Positions 10,044-19,498 of a stretch of 64,000 nucleotides of DNA are shown here, one piece after another. How positions within the stretch are numbered: the stretch's first letter is position 1; each line of letters begins with the position of its first letter. The translations under genes were made by a program, and so were the position numbers. A model generated the notes under the pieces. It searched no databases, was not told the DNA's origin, and saw only the letters and a list, made by a program, of their open reading frames with translations. Source of the DNA: Rhizobium gallicum bv. gallicum R602sp (lineage in GTDB: Bacteria; Pseudomonadota; Alphaproteobacteria; Rhizobiales; Rhizobiaceae); the NCBI RefSeq assembly GCF_000816845.1, contig NZ_CP006877.1, positions 3,784,501 to 3,848,500 of the forward strand, read 5' to 3'.

Positions 10044-11036
10044 TTAAGCCTCCAGCACGATGTTGGCTGCGCTCTCCTTGAGCTCGACACCAAAGGCGCG
10101 CTGATAGTGCTCGGCGACCAGCGGACGCTCCAGTTCGTCGCACTTGTTGAGGAAGGTGACGCGGAAGGCGAAGGCGAGGTCGCCGAAGATATCGGCGTTT
10201 TCGGCCCAGGTGATGACCGTACGCGGGCTCATGACAGTCGACAGATCGCCGTTCATGAAGGAAGCGCGTGTCAGATCGGCGACGCGGACCATCTTGGAAA
10301 CGGTATCGCGGCCGTTCTTGTCCTTCTGGAAGCTTTTCACCTTGGCGGTGACGATGTTCACTTCATGGTCGTGCGGCAGGTAGTTCAACGTGGTGACGAT
10401 CGACCAGCGGTCCATCTGCGCCTGGTTGATCTGCTGCGTGCCATGATAGAGGCCGGTGGTATCGCCGAGGCCGATGGTGTTTGCCGTCGCAAAGAGGCGG
10501 AAGGCCGGGTGCGGACGAATGACTCGGCTCTGATCGAGCAGCGTCAGGCGGCCTGAAGATTCCAGCACGCGCTGGATGACGAACATGACGTCCGGACGGC
10601 CGGCGTCATATTCATCGAAGACGAGCGCGACATTGTGCTGATAGGCCCAGGGCAGGATGCCGTCCTTGAATTCCGTGACTTGAAGGCCGTCCTTGACGAC
10701 GATCGCGTCCTTGCCGACGAGATCGATACGGCTGACGTGGCTGTCGAGGTTGATGCGCACGCAGGGCCAATTGAGGCGGGCAGCGACCTGCTCGATGTGA
10801 GAGGATTTACCGGTGCCGTGGTAGCCGGAGATCATGACGCGGCGGTTGTGGGCAAAACCTGCAAGAATGGCGAGTGTCGTCTCGCGGTCGAAGAGATAGT
10901 CGTTATCCAGGTCCGGAACGTAGGCATCGCCCTTGCTGTAAGCCGGAACGCGGATATCGGAATCGATCCCAAAGACTTCCCTGACCGAAACGGTGGTGTC
11001 TGGAAGCTCGGAAATATCAAGGTCAATCTTGCTCAT
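10044..11036 (-). CDS. cobS: Aerobic cobaltochelatase subunit CobS
   Basis: A 330-residue AAA+ ATPase that works with CobT and CobN in cobalt insertion during aerobic cobalamin synthesis. Walker A is GYHGTGKSS (residues 71-79) and Walker B is LVFDEYD. The opening [20 protein letters not shown] is characteristic of rhizobial CobS. Two adjacent ATG codons occur at 11039 and 11036. The second has the better spacing from GGAG, so it is used here. No cobalamin riboswitch is visible upstream. Confidence 0.96.
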   Translation of the reverse strand: MSKIDLDISELPDTTVSVREVFGIDSDIRVPAYSKGDAYVPDLDNDYLFDRETTLAILAGFAHNRRVMISGYHGTGKSSHIEQVAARLNWPCVRINLDSHVSRIDLVGKDAIVVKDGLQVTEFKDGILPWAYQHNVALVFDEYDAGRPDVMFVIQRVLESSGRLTLLDQSRVIRPHPAFRLFATANTIGLGDTTGLYHGTQQINQAQMDRWSIVTTLNYLPHDHEVNIVTAKVKSFQKDKNGRDTVSKMVRVADLTRASFMNGDLSTVMSPRTVITWAENADIFGDLAFAFRVTFLNKCDELERPLVAEHYQRAFGVELKESAANIVLEA

Positions 11037-11039
11037 CAT

Positions 11040-11346
11040 GTCTCCAAGGCGGGTGCTTCCACCCTGCCATACTATCTCAGGCCATTTCGCAACCATGACG
11101 CCGCAGCTTTGTTCTGCGCCCGTTCAAGGTGGAACGTCCACGATACCTCTCCGGGACTGAAGCGAAACCTCGGCGGGATAATGACCGCTTGCGAGCATTC
11201 TGGAACAAAGTCCCGGACAAGAAACGCCGCGTCCGGAAGGTTGGCAAAGGCGGCGTTGGCAAAACGCACAGATCCATGCCGCGGTTGCCTGCGGCCTCAG
11301 CCGATTTGGACCATACCCGATTGAAGGCGGAGAGCAAGGACAGGAA
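11040..11346. other. Intergenic region upstream of cobS
   Basis: This gap of about 300 bases separates the J-domain gene stop from cobS. Short frames on both strands lack ribosome sites or recognisable domains. I looked for the conserved core of a cobalamin riboswitch and did not find it. It presumably holds the cobS promoter, which I could not place. Confidence 0.5.
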
Positions 11347-11961
11347 TTAACAAAAACCGTTCTGCTTCAACAATTGATAGGCTTGGATGACGGCGCGGAA
11401 GCGCTCTTCGGAACCGCGGTCGCCGCCGTTGGCATCGGGATGATGCTTCTTGACCAGTTCCTTGTAGCGGGTCTTGATCTCGGCAGAGGTGGCACCTGCC
11501 TGCAGCCCCATCGTATCGAAGGCTTTGGCCTCCAGGCTCTTCAACTTGCGTTGCTCGGGGAAACGCGGACCGCTGCCCTTGGCGCCGCTGACGAAACCGA
11601 AGGGATCGCGCACACGGCTATAGGCGCCGGAGCGGATGTCCGAATGCAGCGGGCTGTCCTTCGCCGCCTTGTTGACGCCGACGGTCCAGGTCGGACGATG
11701 TCCGGTGACCGCCTCCTTCTGGTAGCGGGCGATTTCGCCATCCGAGAGGCCGGAGAAATAATTGTAGCCCTTGTTGTATTCCTTGACGTGCTCGAAGCAG
11801 AAAAGAAAGAACTGCCCTTCGGCATTGCGTCCGACAGGAGCGCGATGCACGCCTTTTTTATCACAGCCGTCCCACTGGCAGGTCGGAGGAGCCTGCTCGG
11901 TTTCCTGCTCGCGTTTGCGGCGGGTGCGGATGCGATCGAAATATTTGGAATCGAGTCTCAT
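11347..11961 (-). CDS. J-domain protein with N-terminal Cys/His cluster
   Basis: A 204-residue protein. The C-terminal third (about 147-201) is a J domain with the HPD tripeptide at 174-176 (KKHHPDANGG), the signature needed to stimulate DnaK-type Hsp70 ATPase. The N-terminal part has C28, C33, H39, C55 and H58 (C-x4-C ... CxxH), which looks like a small metal-binding site. The domain order is the reverse of classical DnaJ, which carries its J domain first. The ATG at 11961 is preferred over an unsupported extension to 12000. It is divergent from bolA. The client protein is unknown. Confidence 0.85.
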   Translation of the reverse strand: MRLDSKYFDRIRTRRKREQETEQAPPTCQWDGCDKKGVHRAPVGRNAEGQFFLFCFEHVKEYNKGYNYFSGLSDGEIARYQKEAVTGHRPTWTVGVNKAAKDSPLHSDIRSGAYSRVRDPFGFVSGAKGSGPRFPEQRKLKSLEAKAFDTMGLQAGATSAEIKTRYKELVKKHHPDANGGDRGSEERFRAVIQAYQLLKQNGFC

Positions 11962-12068
11962 GACGGCGCTAATTATGGGCCTGCCGCGAAGCGACGACAA
12001 GAATTGACAAACACGAATGTTGCTGGCTTGGTGGGAACCCCCTTTTTGCGAAGCAACTGGACGAAATC

Positions 12069-12350
12069 GTGACCCTTGAGACCCGCATCGAAGAAAAACT
12101 GACCGAAGCTTTTGCGCCCGAGCGCCTGAGCGTCATCAACGAAAGCCGCCTTCATGCCGGCCATCAGCCGGGTTTCACCGGCACCGGTGAAACGCACATG
12201 CGCGTGCGCATCGTCTCAGCCAAGTTTGCAGGAATGACGAGGCTCGCCCGCCACCGCGCCGTCACCGAACTGCTGAAGCCGGAACTTGACGCAGGGCTGC
12301 ATGCGCTCGCCGTAGAGCTCGCCGCACCCGGCGAAGCAACCAGCTGGTAG
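12069..12350 (+). CDS. bolA: BolA family protein
   Basis: A 93-residue BolA/IbaG-type protein with the signature TGTGETHMRVRIVS and the HRAVTELL helix. The stretch HAGHQPGFTGTGETH is typical of alphaproteobacterial BolA. These proteins partner monothiol glutaredoxins in iron-sulfur and iron regulation. Some act as DNA-binding regulators. The start is GTG at 12069 with a weak purine-rich site upstream. The last base of its stop codon is also the first base of the EcfG-type promoter that drives the next gene. Confidence 0.92.
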   Translation: MTLETRIEEKLTEAFAPERLSVINESRLHAGHQPGFTGTGETHMRVRIVSAKFAGMTRLARHRAVTELLKPELDAGLHALAVELAAPGEATSW

Positions 12351-12374
12351 GAACACGTCCCTCATATAAGCGTT
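12350..12374 (+). promoter_or_regulatory. EcfG-type general stress promoter
   Basis: GGAAC (12350-12354) and CGTT (12371-12374) are separated by exactly 16 bases. This matches the GGAAC-N16/17-CGTT consensus recognised by the alphaproteobacterial general-stress sigma factor EcfG (PhyR-NepR-EcfG pathway). It lies 31 bases ahead of the ATG at 12405 and is correctly oriented. Confidence 0.75.
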
Positions 12375-12404
12375 TGCTCTCCTTTCACCAAGGAGGAAAC
12401 AGGC

Positions 12405-12728
12405 ATGATGAAGCCGACGATTGCCCGCATCTGGCGCGGGCGTACGCCAAGAGAAAAAGCTGACGAATACGAAGCCTATAACTACGAAGCGGGCATCAAG
12501 CCGCTGATCGAGAAAGCACTTGGCGTCCAGACTTTTCGCGAAGACCGCGACACGGAAAGCGAATTCGTGACGATCTCTTATTGGGAAAATATCGAGGCGA
12601 TGAGCACCTTTGCCGGCACCGATCCCACGAAGATCCATCACCTCGAACGCGACAGCGAATTTTTGATCGAACTGCCGAAGGAAGTGCAAATCCTGCGCCT
12701 GCTCACCAGCCACGGAGCGACCGGATAA
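12405..12728 (+). CDS. Antibiotic-biosynthesis-monooxygenase-fold protein, EcfG-controlled
   Basis: A 107-residue single-domain protein resembling the dimeric ferredoxin-like ABM fold: RIWRGRTPREKADEYEAYNYEAGI near the N-terminus and VTISYWENIEAMSTFAG in the middle. Family members include small monooxygenases and haem-binding proteins, but many have no known activity. A near-perfect ribosome site, AAGGAGG, lies 8 nt ahead of the ATG at 12405. The promoter at 12350-12374 implies induction in the general stress response. It is convergent with the CorC/HlyC-type gene, only 3 bases apart. Confidence 0.8.
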   Translation: MMKPTIARIWRGRTPREKADEYEAYNYEAGIKPLIEKALGVQTFREDRDTESEFVTISYWENIEAMSTFAGTDPTKIHHLERDSEFLIELPKEVQILRLLTSHGATG

Positions 12729-12731
12729 GAT

Positions 12732-14042
12732 TCAGAGCGGTTTGGTCTCGTTCTCCGCAGCAGGACGGATGCGTAGCCTGGTGATGCGGTTCTTCTCGCG
12801 CTTCATGACGATGAAGCGCTTGCCGTAAAAAGTGAAGGCCTGCCGCTCCTCCGGGATCGTCATCGATTCATGGATGACGAGGCCGGCGATCGTCGTCGCC
12901 TCTTCGTCGGGCAACTGCCAATCGAGCGCGCGGTTGAGGTCCCGGATCGGCACACTGCCATCGACAACGATCGAGCCGTCGGATTCCTGGCGCACGCCCT
13001 GCATATCGATGTCGTGTTCATCGGAAATATCGCCGACGATCTCTTCCAGGATGTCCTCGAGCGTCACGATGCCCTGCACCTCACCATACTCATCGACGAC
13101 GAGGGCGAAGTGCTGCTTGCGGCGCAGGAACGCATTGAGCTGATCTTCGAGATTCGTGCTGTCCGGCACGAACCAGGGTTTCTGGGCAATCTTGACGATA
13201 TCGAGATTCTCCGGCCCCACGTTCGGCTCGGCCAGCGCGCGCAGCAAGTCTTTTGCGTGGACGACGCCGATGATGTTGTCGATCGTGCCGCGCCACAGCG
13301 GCATGCGGGTATACGGGCTCTCGAGGATCGTGCGAACCAATACCTCAGGCGCGTCGTCTGCATTGATCGCGCGCATCGCCGTGCGGTGGACCATGATATC
13401 GGAGAGTTCGAGCTGGCTAAGGTCGAGTATACCGCCAAGACGATCCCGGTCAGCCTTCACCACCGCCCCCTCGCGATGCAACAGATCGACGGTACCGCGC
13501 AATTCCTCGTGCGCCGTCAGCATCGGGATTTCACGCGAGAGGGTGACGCCGAAGATCCCCAGGATCCGGCGGACGACGGCATTGACGAGAGATGAGATCG
13601 GGCCGACGACAGCGACAAAGAGCTTGATTGGCAATGCCGCGCTCAATGCAAAACGGTCAGGTGACGAGATCGCCCAGCTCTTCGGCAGAACTTCCGCGAA
13701 AATGACGAGGATCACGGTCATCGCAAGCGTTGCAAGCGCCACGCCCGAGCTGCCGAAGAGACCGAGAAACAAGCTGGTCGCCAGAGACGAAGACAGGATG
13801 TTTGCAAGGTTGTTGCCGATCAGCAGCGCTCCGATCAGCCGGTCGCGCCGCTCGATCAGCTGGCGCACAAGACCGGCGCGCATTTCGCCGTTGGCTTCCA
13901 GCGTATGCATGCGGCTGCGAGAGACTGCCGTCAGTGCAGTCTCCGAACCAACGAAGAAGGCTGATATTAGCACGAGGGCCACGATGGATACGATTTCCGG
14001 CCAGTAAACCGCAAGAAATGCCAGCGTGCCGTCGAGTGTCAT
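12732..14042 (-). CDS. CNNM/CorC-HlyC family membrane protein with CBS domains
   Basis: A 436-residue inner-membrane protein. The N-terminal DUF21/CNNM transmembrane domain (about residues 1-190, including FFVGSETALTAVSRSR and LIGNNLANILSSSLA) is followed by a CBS pair (about 205-330). A C-terminal CorC_HlyC domain (about 345-425, with EEATTIAGLVI) completes it. Family members are associated with magnesium, cobalt or sodium transport and are often misnamed haemolysins. Its ATG overlaps the aroB stop by 4 bases, so it is the third gene of an aroK-aroB transcript. Confidence 0.9.
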   Translation of the reverse strand: MTLDGTLAFLAVYWPEIVSIVALVLISAFFVGSETALTAVSRSRMHTLEANGEMRAGLVRQLIERRDRLIGALLIGNNLANILSSSLATSLFLGLFGSSGVALATLAMTVILVIFAEVLPKSWAISSPDRFALSAALPIKLFVAVVGPISSLVNAVVRRILGIFGVTLSREIPMLTAHEELRGTVDLLHREGAVVKADRDRLGGILDLSQLELSDIMVHRTAMRAINADDAPEVLVRTILESPYTRMPLWRGTIDNIIGVVHAKDLLRALAEPNVGPENLDIVKIAQKPWFVPDSTNLEDQLNAFLRRKQHFALVVDEYGEVQGIVTLEDILEEIVGDISDEHDIDMQGVRQESDGSIVVDGSVPIRDLNRALDWQLPDEEATTIAGLVIHESMTIPEERQAFTFYGKRFIVMKREKNRITRLRIRPAAENETKPL

Positions 14043-15169
14043 TGCGGCTGCTTTTGCTTGAGGAAGCCCAACACTTCGGAAGCCGGCACGTCATCGGCGA
14101 TGAACGACCGGCCAATGCCGTGCGTCAGGATGAAGGTGAACTTGCCGTTTTTCACTTTCTTGTCCTGCGCCATCGCCTCGAGCAGCGTTTCAGCCGGCGG
14201 AAGAGCGCCCGGAATATCGGACAAACGCGTCGGCAGGCCGACCTCTTTTAGATGTTTCTCAACCCGCTTCGCGTCATCAGGGCTTGCAAGGTTCATGCGC
14301 GCGGAAAATTCATGCGCGAGGACCATGCCGATCGAAACGCCTTCACCGTGCACCAGGCGCGCACTCTCATAGGCTGTGGCCGCCTCCAAAGCATGCCCAA
14401 AAGTATGGCCGAGATTGAGAAGCGCCCGTGGGCCGTTCTCGCGCTCGTCAGCGACCACGACATCGGATTTCGCCTGACAGCTTGTGGCAATCGCCTCGAT
14501 ACGCGCAGAGCCGCCGGCAAAGACGGCGCTCCAGTTTGTTTCTAGCCAAGCGAAAAAATCCGGCTTGTCGATAAGACCGTATTTCGCGACTTCTGCATAG
14601 CCGGCACGGAATTCGCGCCCGCTGAGAGAGTTAAGAACATCCGTGTCGGCAAGGACCAGATCCGGCTGATGGAAGACGCCGATAAGGTTCTTGCCGTGTC
14701 GGCTGTTGATGCCCGTCTTGCCGCCGACGGAAGAATCGACCTGCGAAAGCAGCGACGTCGGGACCTGCACGAAGCGCACGCCGCGACGCACGATGCCGGC
14801 GGCAAAGCCGGCAAGATCGCCAATAACGCCGCCGCCAAGCGCAACGACGTAATCATTCCGCTCGACGCGCGCCTCCAGGATCTTGTCGCAGACGGTCATG
14901 AGATGCTCGAAGCTCTTCGTCTTCTCGCCGGCGGGCAGCACAAGCTGCGCGGACACGATACCTGCGCCTTCGAGGCTTTTAACGAGAGCTTCGAGATAGA
15001 GTGGCGCCACATGCTCATCCGTGATGATCGCAGCTTTGCGACCCTTCAGCCGGGACGCTATTTCCGCTCCAGCACGCGCAATCAGACCCGGCCCGATCAA
15101 TATATCGTAGGCGCGCTCACCGAGCGGTACGTGAACCTTTCGTTCGGCAGAGGAGGTGATCGCATTCAT
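14039..15169 (-). CDS. aroB: 3-dehydroquinate synthase
   Basis: A 376-residue cytoplasmic enzyme of the shikimate pathway, which cyclises DAHP to 3-dehydroquinate using NAD and a divalent metal. The NAD motif GGGVIGD is at 112-118, and VDSSVGGKTGIN and the metal-binding histidines in NLGHTFGHALE and VHGEG are all present. Length is normal. The start overlaps the aroK stop and the end overlaps the CorC/HlyC-type gene, both as ATGA, giving tight coupling. Confidence 0.97.
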   Translation of the reverse strand: MNAITSSAERKVHVPLGERAYDILIGPGLIARAGAEIASRLKGRKAAIITDEHVAPLYLEALVKSLEGAGIVSAQLVLPAGEKTKSFEHLMTVCDKILEARVERNDYVVALGGGVIGDLAGFAAGIVRRGVRFVQVPTSLLSQVDSSVGGKTGINSRHGKNLIGVFHQPDLVLADTDVLNSLSGREFRAGYAEVAKYGLIDKPDFFAWLETNWSAVFAGGSARIEAIATSCQAKSDVVVADERENGPRALLNLGHTFGHALEAATAYESARLVHGEGVSIGMVLAHEFSARMNLASPDDAKRVEKHLKEVGLPTRLSDIPGALPPAETLLEAMAQDKKVKNGKFTFILTHGIGRSFIADDVPASEVLGFLKQKQPQ

Positions 15170-15756
15170 GATAGGGTACTTTCGGTTTGGGCTTCGATCA
15201 CGGCTTTCAGCACTTCGTCAGCCATGACTTCCTTACGCACATCGCGCGACAACACGGTGATGTCGGCTTCGGCATAGATCGGGTATCGCGCGTTCATCAG
15301 GTTTTCGAGCGTCTGCCTTGGATTCTCGGTTTTCAGGAGCGGGCGCGTGTCTCGCTTGCTGACCCGCTCCCACAGCACGTCGAGATCGGCCTTCAGCCAG
15401 ACGGAAAGACCGCTCTTCTTGATGTGCTTGCGCGTCCGATCGTTGATGAAAGCGCCACCGCCGGTAGATACCACGCGCGGCCCGTTTTTCAGCAACCGCT
15501 TCATCACGCGTGTTTCAAGCGCACGGAACTCATCTTCGCCATAAGCTGCGAAAAGCTCCGAGATGGTCATCCGGGAAACGCGCTCGATCTCTCCGTCGCT
15601 GTCGATGAAAGGAATACCCAGCTGATGGGCGACGATACGGCCGACGGAGGATTTGCCGGCCCCCATAAGGCCGACGAGGATCAGGTTGCGGGACCCGAGC
15701 GTGGCGCGAGCTCTGTCTTTCAGGCTGTCTCCCACTTTCACAACTGGGTCACTCAT
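15166..15756 (-). CDS. aroK: Shikimate kinase
   Basis: A 196-residue enzyme that phosphorylates shikimate with ATP. Walker A is GLMGAGKSS (29-37), followed by the DSDGEIE shikimate/Mg block and the GGGAF motif. I set the start at the ATG at 15756 (MSDPVVKVGD). The frame stays open for 80 more codons upstream, but that part would overlap the divergent 58-residue gene and has no family similarity. The aroK-aroB order is the usual one. Confidence 0.95.
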   Translation of the reverse strand: MSDPVVKVGDSLKDRARATLGSRNLILVGLMGAGKSSVGRIVAHQLGIPFIDSDGEIERVSRMTISELFAAYGEDEFRALETRVMKRLLKNGPRVVSTGGGAFINDRTRKHIKKSGLSVWLKADLDVLWERVSKRDTRPLLKTENPRQTLENLMNARYPIYAEADITVLSRDVRKEVMADEVLKAVIEAQTESTLS

Positions 15757-15902
15757 CGGTCCATTCACACTTTGTTTGCAAACGGTATCGACAAATGCGG
15801 GTGTAGCGTCAAGTCGCGGACCAGGGAAACATGGTTCAAAAGCCGCTTCTTGCACGCAAACCCGCTTCTTCATAAAAGAGGCAGAGCTCATGGAGTTGCG
15901 AA

Positions 15903-16079
15903 ATGCCGACCCTCTTGCGTCTACTGGCTGTCCTGGCGATGATCGCCGGGGCGATTTATGGCGGGATGGTGGCGCTCGTGACCTTCGTGGAGCCACAGCC
16001 GCGCGACGTGACGATCCGCATCCCGTCGGAACGGATCAACCCGCCGGCAACTGGCACGATCAAACCGGCGAAGAAGTGA
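15903..16079 (+). CDS. Small single-pass membrane protein upstream of xerD
   Basis: A 58-residue protein, [20 protein letters not shown]..., with one N-terminal membrane helix (residues 4-28) and a basic, proline-containing tail ([10 protein letters not shown]). GGAG lies 7 nt ahead of the ATG. It ends 4 nt before xerD, so the two are probably cotranscribed. I do not recognise a family. Clean coding architecture and position support it as a real gene. Confidence 0.65.
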   Translation: MPTLLRLLAVLAMIAGAIYGGMVALVTFVEPQPRDVTIRIPSERINPPATGTIKPAKK

Positions 16080-16083
16080 TCCG

Positions 16084-17037
16084 ATGAAGGATCTGAGCCG
16101 CGTCCACGTGGAAGCCTTTCTTGAGATGATGAGTGCAGAGCGAGGGGCTGCCGTGAACACGCTGCAGTCCTACGAGCACGATCTGGACGACCTCCATGCA
16201 TTCCTGAACGGCAAAAGCGTGCGGCTGACCGAAGCGGCCTCCGGCGATCTCGCTGCCTACCTCTCCTCGCTCTCGAAACGGGGCTTCAAGTCCTCGTCCC
16301 AGGCCCGCCGGCTGGCAGCCATGCGGCAATTCTACAAGTTCCTTTATGCCGAAGGCCTGCGTGTAGATGACCCGACGGGCGTTCTCGACGCGCCGAAGAA
16401 GGCACGAGCTCTGCCAAAGACAATGGGCGTCGAGGAGGTGACGCGACTACTGACCCAGGCCGAAACCGAAGCCAACAATCTTGCGGACGGCCAATTGCAG
16501 CGCCAGCGGATGTTGGCGCTTCTGGAGCTGCTTTACGCGACAGGAATGCGCGTCAGCGAGCTCGTTTCGCTGCCGGCACGCGTTCTCGACCAAGAAGGTC
16601 GTTTCCTGATCATTCGCGGTAAAGGCAATAAGGAGCGGCTCGTACCTCTATCTCAATCGGCAATCGCTGCACTCAAGGCCTATGGCCGCTCGCTCGCAGA
16701 AAAGAACGCCGAGGCGAAGGATCCGATTGATAGTCCATGGCTTTTTCCGGCAGCCTCCAAGGAAGGCTATCTGCCCCGCCAGGTTTTTGCCCGGGAACTA
16801 AAAAACCTTGCGATCCGTGCGGGATTGACGCCATCCATGATCTCGCCGCACGTCATGCGTCACGCCTTTGCAAGCCATCTTCTTGCTAATGGCGCCGACC
16901 TTCGCGTAGTTCAAGAACTCCTCGGACATTCCGACATTTCGACGACACAGATCTATACGCATGTCCTTGAAGAAAGGCTGCAGCAACTGGTTCAGACGCA
17001 TCACCCCCTTGCCAAACAGGCGAAAAAGCACGAATAG
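16084..17037 (+). CDS. xerD: Site-specific tyrosine recombinase XerD
   Basis: A 317-residue tyrosine recombinase that, with XerC, resolves chromosome dimers at dif. The N-terminal SAM-like core-binding domain is followed by the catalytic domain. The catalytic residues are visible: R156 (ATGMRVSEL), K180 (RGKGNKER), H256 and R259 (HVMRH), H282 (LLGHSD) and Y291 (IYTHV). Length and spacing match housekeeping Xer proteins rather than phage integrases. It is preceded by the small membrane protein and followed 62 nt later by accA. Confidence 0.95.
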   Translation: MKDLSRVHVEAFLEMMSAERGAAVNTLQSYEHDLDDLHAFLNGKSVRLTEAASGDLAAYLSSLSKRGFKSSSQARRLAAMRQFYKFLYAEGLRVDDPTGVLDAPKKARALPKTMGVEEVTRLLTQAETEANNLADGQLQRQRMLALLELLYATGMRVSELVSLPARVLDQEGRFLIIRGKGNKERLVPLSQSAIAALKAYGRSLAEKNAEAKDPIDSPWLFPAASKEGYLPRQVFARELKNLAIRAGLTPSMISPHVMRHAFASHLLANGADLRVVQELLGHSDISTTQIYTHVLEERLQQLVQTHHPLAKQAKKHE

Positions 17038-17099
17038 GACCGGCGACATGGGGCAAGGCCAGCAAGATGCCCCGGGCACAAGGAACGGAAACGCACCTC

Positions 17100-18056
17100 A
17101 TGCACAACTATCTCGACTTCGAAAAGCCGATCTCCGACCTCGAAGGCAAGATCATCGAACTGAAGAAGCTCGCTTCCGAAGACGAGAGCATCGACACGTC
17201 CGATGAGGTCGGCAGGCTGGAGGTTCGCGTTCGCGAAGCGATGGTCGATATCTATTCCAAGCTCAACGCCTGGCAAAAGACGCAGGTTGCTCGCCATCCG
17301 CAGCGCCCGCACTTCGTCGATTACGCTAAAATTCTCTTCCAAGAGTTCACGCCGCTCGCCGGCGACCGCAAGTTCTCCGAAGACGCGGCGATCCAGGCAG
17401 GCCTTGCACGCTTTCGCGGCCAGCCGATTGCCGTCATAGGCCAGGAAAAGGGCAGCGATACCAAGAGCCGACTGAAGCACAATTTCGGCAGCGCCCGCCC
17501 TGAAGGCTATCGCAAGGCGATCCGCATTCTTGAAATGGCTGACCGTTTCGGCCTTCCGCTCGTCACCCTCGTCGATACCGCTGGCGCTTATCCAGGCGTG
17601 GGTGCTGAAGAGCGCGGCCAGGCTGAAGCAATCGCGCGCTCGACGGAAATGTGCCTTGGCGTGAAAGTGCCGATCATCTCCGTTATCATCGGCGAAGGGG
17701 GCTCCGGCGGCGCAATCGCGATCGCGACCGGAAACAGGGTCTATATGCTCGAGCATTCGATCTACAGCGTGATCTCACCGGAAGGCGCGGCCTCCATTCT
17801 ATGGCGAGATTCGACCCGCGCCAGGGAAGCAGCAACCAACATGAAGATCACCGCCGAGGACCTGAAGTCGCTTAGCATCATCGACGGCATCATTCCCGAA
17901 CCGCTCGGCGGCGCGCATCGCGATCCGGACAGCGTCATCGCCGCCACCGGCGATGTCATCGCCAGCGCCCTTGCCGAACTTTCGCCGCGTTCCGGCGAAC
18001 AGTTGCGCAACGACCGCCGCCAGAAATTCCTCGCCATGGGCCGGAATCTCGCATAA
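17100..18056 (+). CDS. accA: Acetyl-CoA carboxylase carboxyltransferase subunit alpha
   Basis: A 318-residue subunit of the carboxyltransferase half of acetyl-CoA carboxylase, which makes malonyl-CoA for fatty acid synthesis. The blocks [14 protein letters not shown] ([20 protein letters not shown]), [11 protein letters not shown] and [12 protein letters not shown] are characteristic. The start [10 protein letters not shown] at 17100 is the usual rhizobial one. An upstream in-frame start at 17067 is less likely. The partner accD is not in the window. Confidence 0.96.
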   Translation: MHNYLDFEKPISDLEGKIIELKKLASEDESIDTSDEVGRLEVRVREAMVDIYSKLNAWQKTQVARHPQRPHFVDYAKILFQEFTPLAGDRKFSEDAAIQAGLARFRGQPIAVIGQEKGSDTKSRLKHNFGSARPEGYRKAIRILEMADRFGLPLVTLVDTAGAYPGVGAEERGQAEAIARSTEMCLGVKVPIISVIIGEGGSGGAIAIATGNRVYMLEHSIYSVISPEGAASILWRDSTRAREAATNMKITAEDLKSLSIIDGIIPEPLGGAHRDPDSVIAATGDVIASALAELSPRSGEQLRNDRRQKFLAMGRNLA

Positions 18057-18254
18057 CTCCCGGCATACGTGACCGGATTGCGGCCAAACCTTGGCCACAA
18101 TAATGTTATCTGTAACAGTCGCGCTTGCGGGATATCCTTGGGCAAGTCATAGGCTGGTAAGAAATTGTGAAGTATATGCCGTCTATGATTCTGGGATCGC
18201 CCGGACTCCATGGACGCGGATCGGGTCGTATCGATTTAATGGGCTTGTTGGGAA

Positions 18255-19493
18255 ATGCGCATTCGTCATTTTGCCTATGTTTCGCTGATGGCACTGGCTC
18301 TTGCCGGCTGCAACGACGCTTTGGACGTCACCCATACTGATCTGTCGAAGGTCAAGAACAAGGTTGAGCAACCTCTGCCGGCACGTATCCTCGCCGATAT
18401 GAGGACGAAAGGCATGGACCGCAATTCCCCGATCATGATCCGCATCTTCAAGGAAGAAGGCGCTCTCGAAGTTTGGAAGGCAAAGACGGACAACCGCTTC
18501 GACAAGATCGCGGATTACAAGATCTGCGCGTGGTCCGGCCGGCTGGGCCCGAAGGTCAAGACTGGCGACCGGCAGGCGCCTGAGGGCTTCTATAACCTGA
18601 CGCGAGCGAACCTGAACCCGAACTCCAAATATTATCTGGCGATCAACACCGGCTTTCCGAACCGATACGACGCCGTCAACGGCCGCACAGGCTCGGACTT
18701 GATGATCCACGGCGCATGTTCGTCTTCCGGCTGCTATTCGATGACCGACGAGCAGGTTCTGGAAATCTACGCTTTCGCGCGTGATGCCTTCAAGGGCGGC
18801 CAGGCAACCGTTCAGCTGCAGGCTTTTCCCTTCCGCATGACGGCCGAAAACATGTTCAAGCATCGCCTGAACCAGAACTATGACTTCTGGAAGATGCTGA
18901 AGGTCGGCTACGACAATTTCGAGGTCACCAAGCGTCCGCCGGAAGTGAATGTCTGCGAGAAGAAATATGTCTTCAACCAGCAGTTGGCGCAGGGCAGCGC
19001 CGCCTTCAATCCGGCAGGCCAGTGCCCAGCGATGTCCACGCCGCCAGCGCTGGCCTCAGCACTTGCTGCCTATAACAAAACATACGCGACCGACTTCGCC
19101 AGGGCCGAAAGGAAGTTCGACGGCATGGCTTGGTACGACCCAACCGAAGCCGAGCGTAAAGCCGTCGTCGCCAAGCAGCGCAAGGGCCGTGAACTCGCTT
19201 ATGCTCCGACCGGCACGTCGCTGGAGGCAGGCCGCATGGTCAAGGTAGCCGAACTTGAGGAAATGATGTCGAAGCCCGCTGCACCTGCGGCAAATGCGAC
19301 GGCGACCGCCGCGGCAACACCGGCGCCGGCATCAGCCCCTGCTCAGAACGATGCGACGGCTGTTGCAGCGGTAGCACCTGCCAATGTCCCCGTTCCGACG
19401 CAGAACCCTCTGGCCTTCGCGCCGGAACTGCCTCCGCAGGAAACGGCAGAAGCCACCAAGAAGCCGTTCTGGAAATTCTGGGCCAGGAACTGA
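18255..19493 (+). CDS. L,D-transpeptidase (YafK/YkuD type) lipoprotein
   Basis: A 412-residue lipoprotein: the signal peptide ends in the lipobox LAGC with C19 as the acylation site. The catalytic region is IHGACSSSGCYSM with H152 and the nucleophile C160, the short-spaced version found in YafK-type L,D-transpeptidases. These cross-link peptidoglycan or attach proteins to it. The last ~90 residues are a low-complexity Ala/Pro/Thr tail (about 330-395) ending in KKPFWKFWARN, an unusual extension. The tusA gene starts 5 nt after the stop. Confidence 0.88.
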   Translation: MRIRHFAYVSLMALALAGCNDALDVTHTDLSKVKNKVEQPLPARILADMRTKGMDRNSPIMIRIFKEEGALEVWKAKTDNRFDKIADYKICAWSGRLGPKVKTGDRQAPEGFYNLTRANLNPNSKYYLAINTGFPNRYDAVNGRTGSDLMIHGACSSSGCYSMTDEQVLEIYAFARDAFKGGQATVQLQAFPFRMTAENMFKHRLNQNYDFWKMLKVGYDNFEVTKRPPEVNVCEKKYVFNQQLAQGSAAFNPAGQCPAMSTPPALASALAAYNKTYATDFARAERKFDGMAWYDPTEAERKAVVAKQRKGRELAYAPTGTSLEAGRMVKVAELEEMMSKPAAPAANATATAAATPAPASAPAQNDATAVAAVAPANVPVPTQNPLAFAPELPPQETAEATKKPFWKFWARN

Positions 19494-19498
19494 GCGGC

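Noticed and set aside
11040..11346. Possible cobalamin riboswitch ahead of cobS.
   Set aside because: I looked for its conserved core on the minus strand and did not find it.
11129..11350. A short plus-strand frame contains KGGVGKT, the deviant Walker A of ParA-type ATPases.
   Set aside because: It has only 73 residues, no other ParA motif and no ribosome site, and it lies in the cobS upstream region. It is most likely coincidence.
16084..17037. xerD considered as a phage or element integrase.
   Set aside because: Length, motif spacing and neighbours (aroK, accA) fit the housekeeping XerD.
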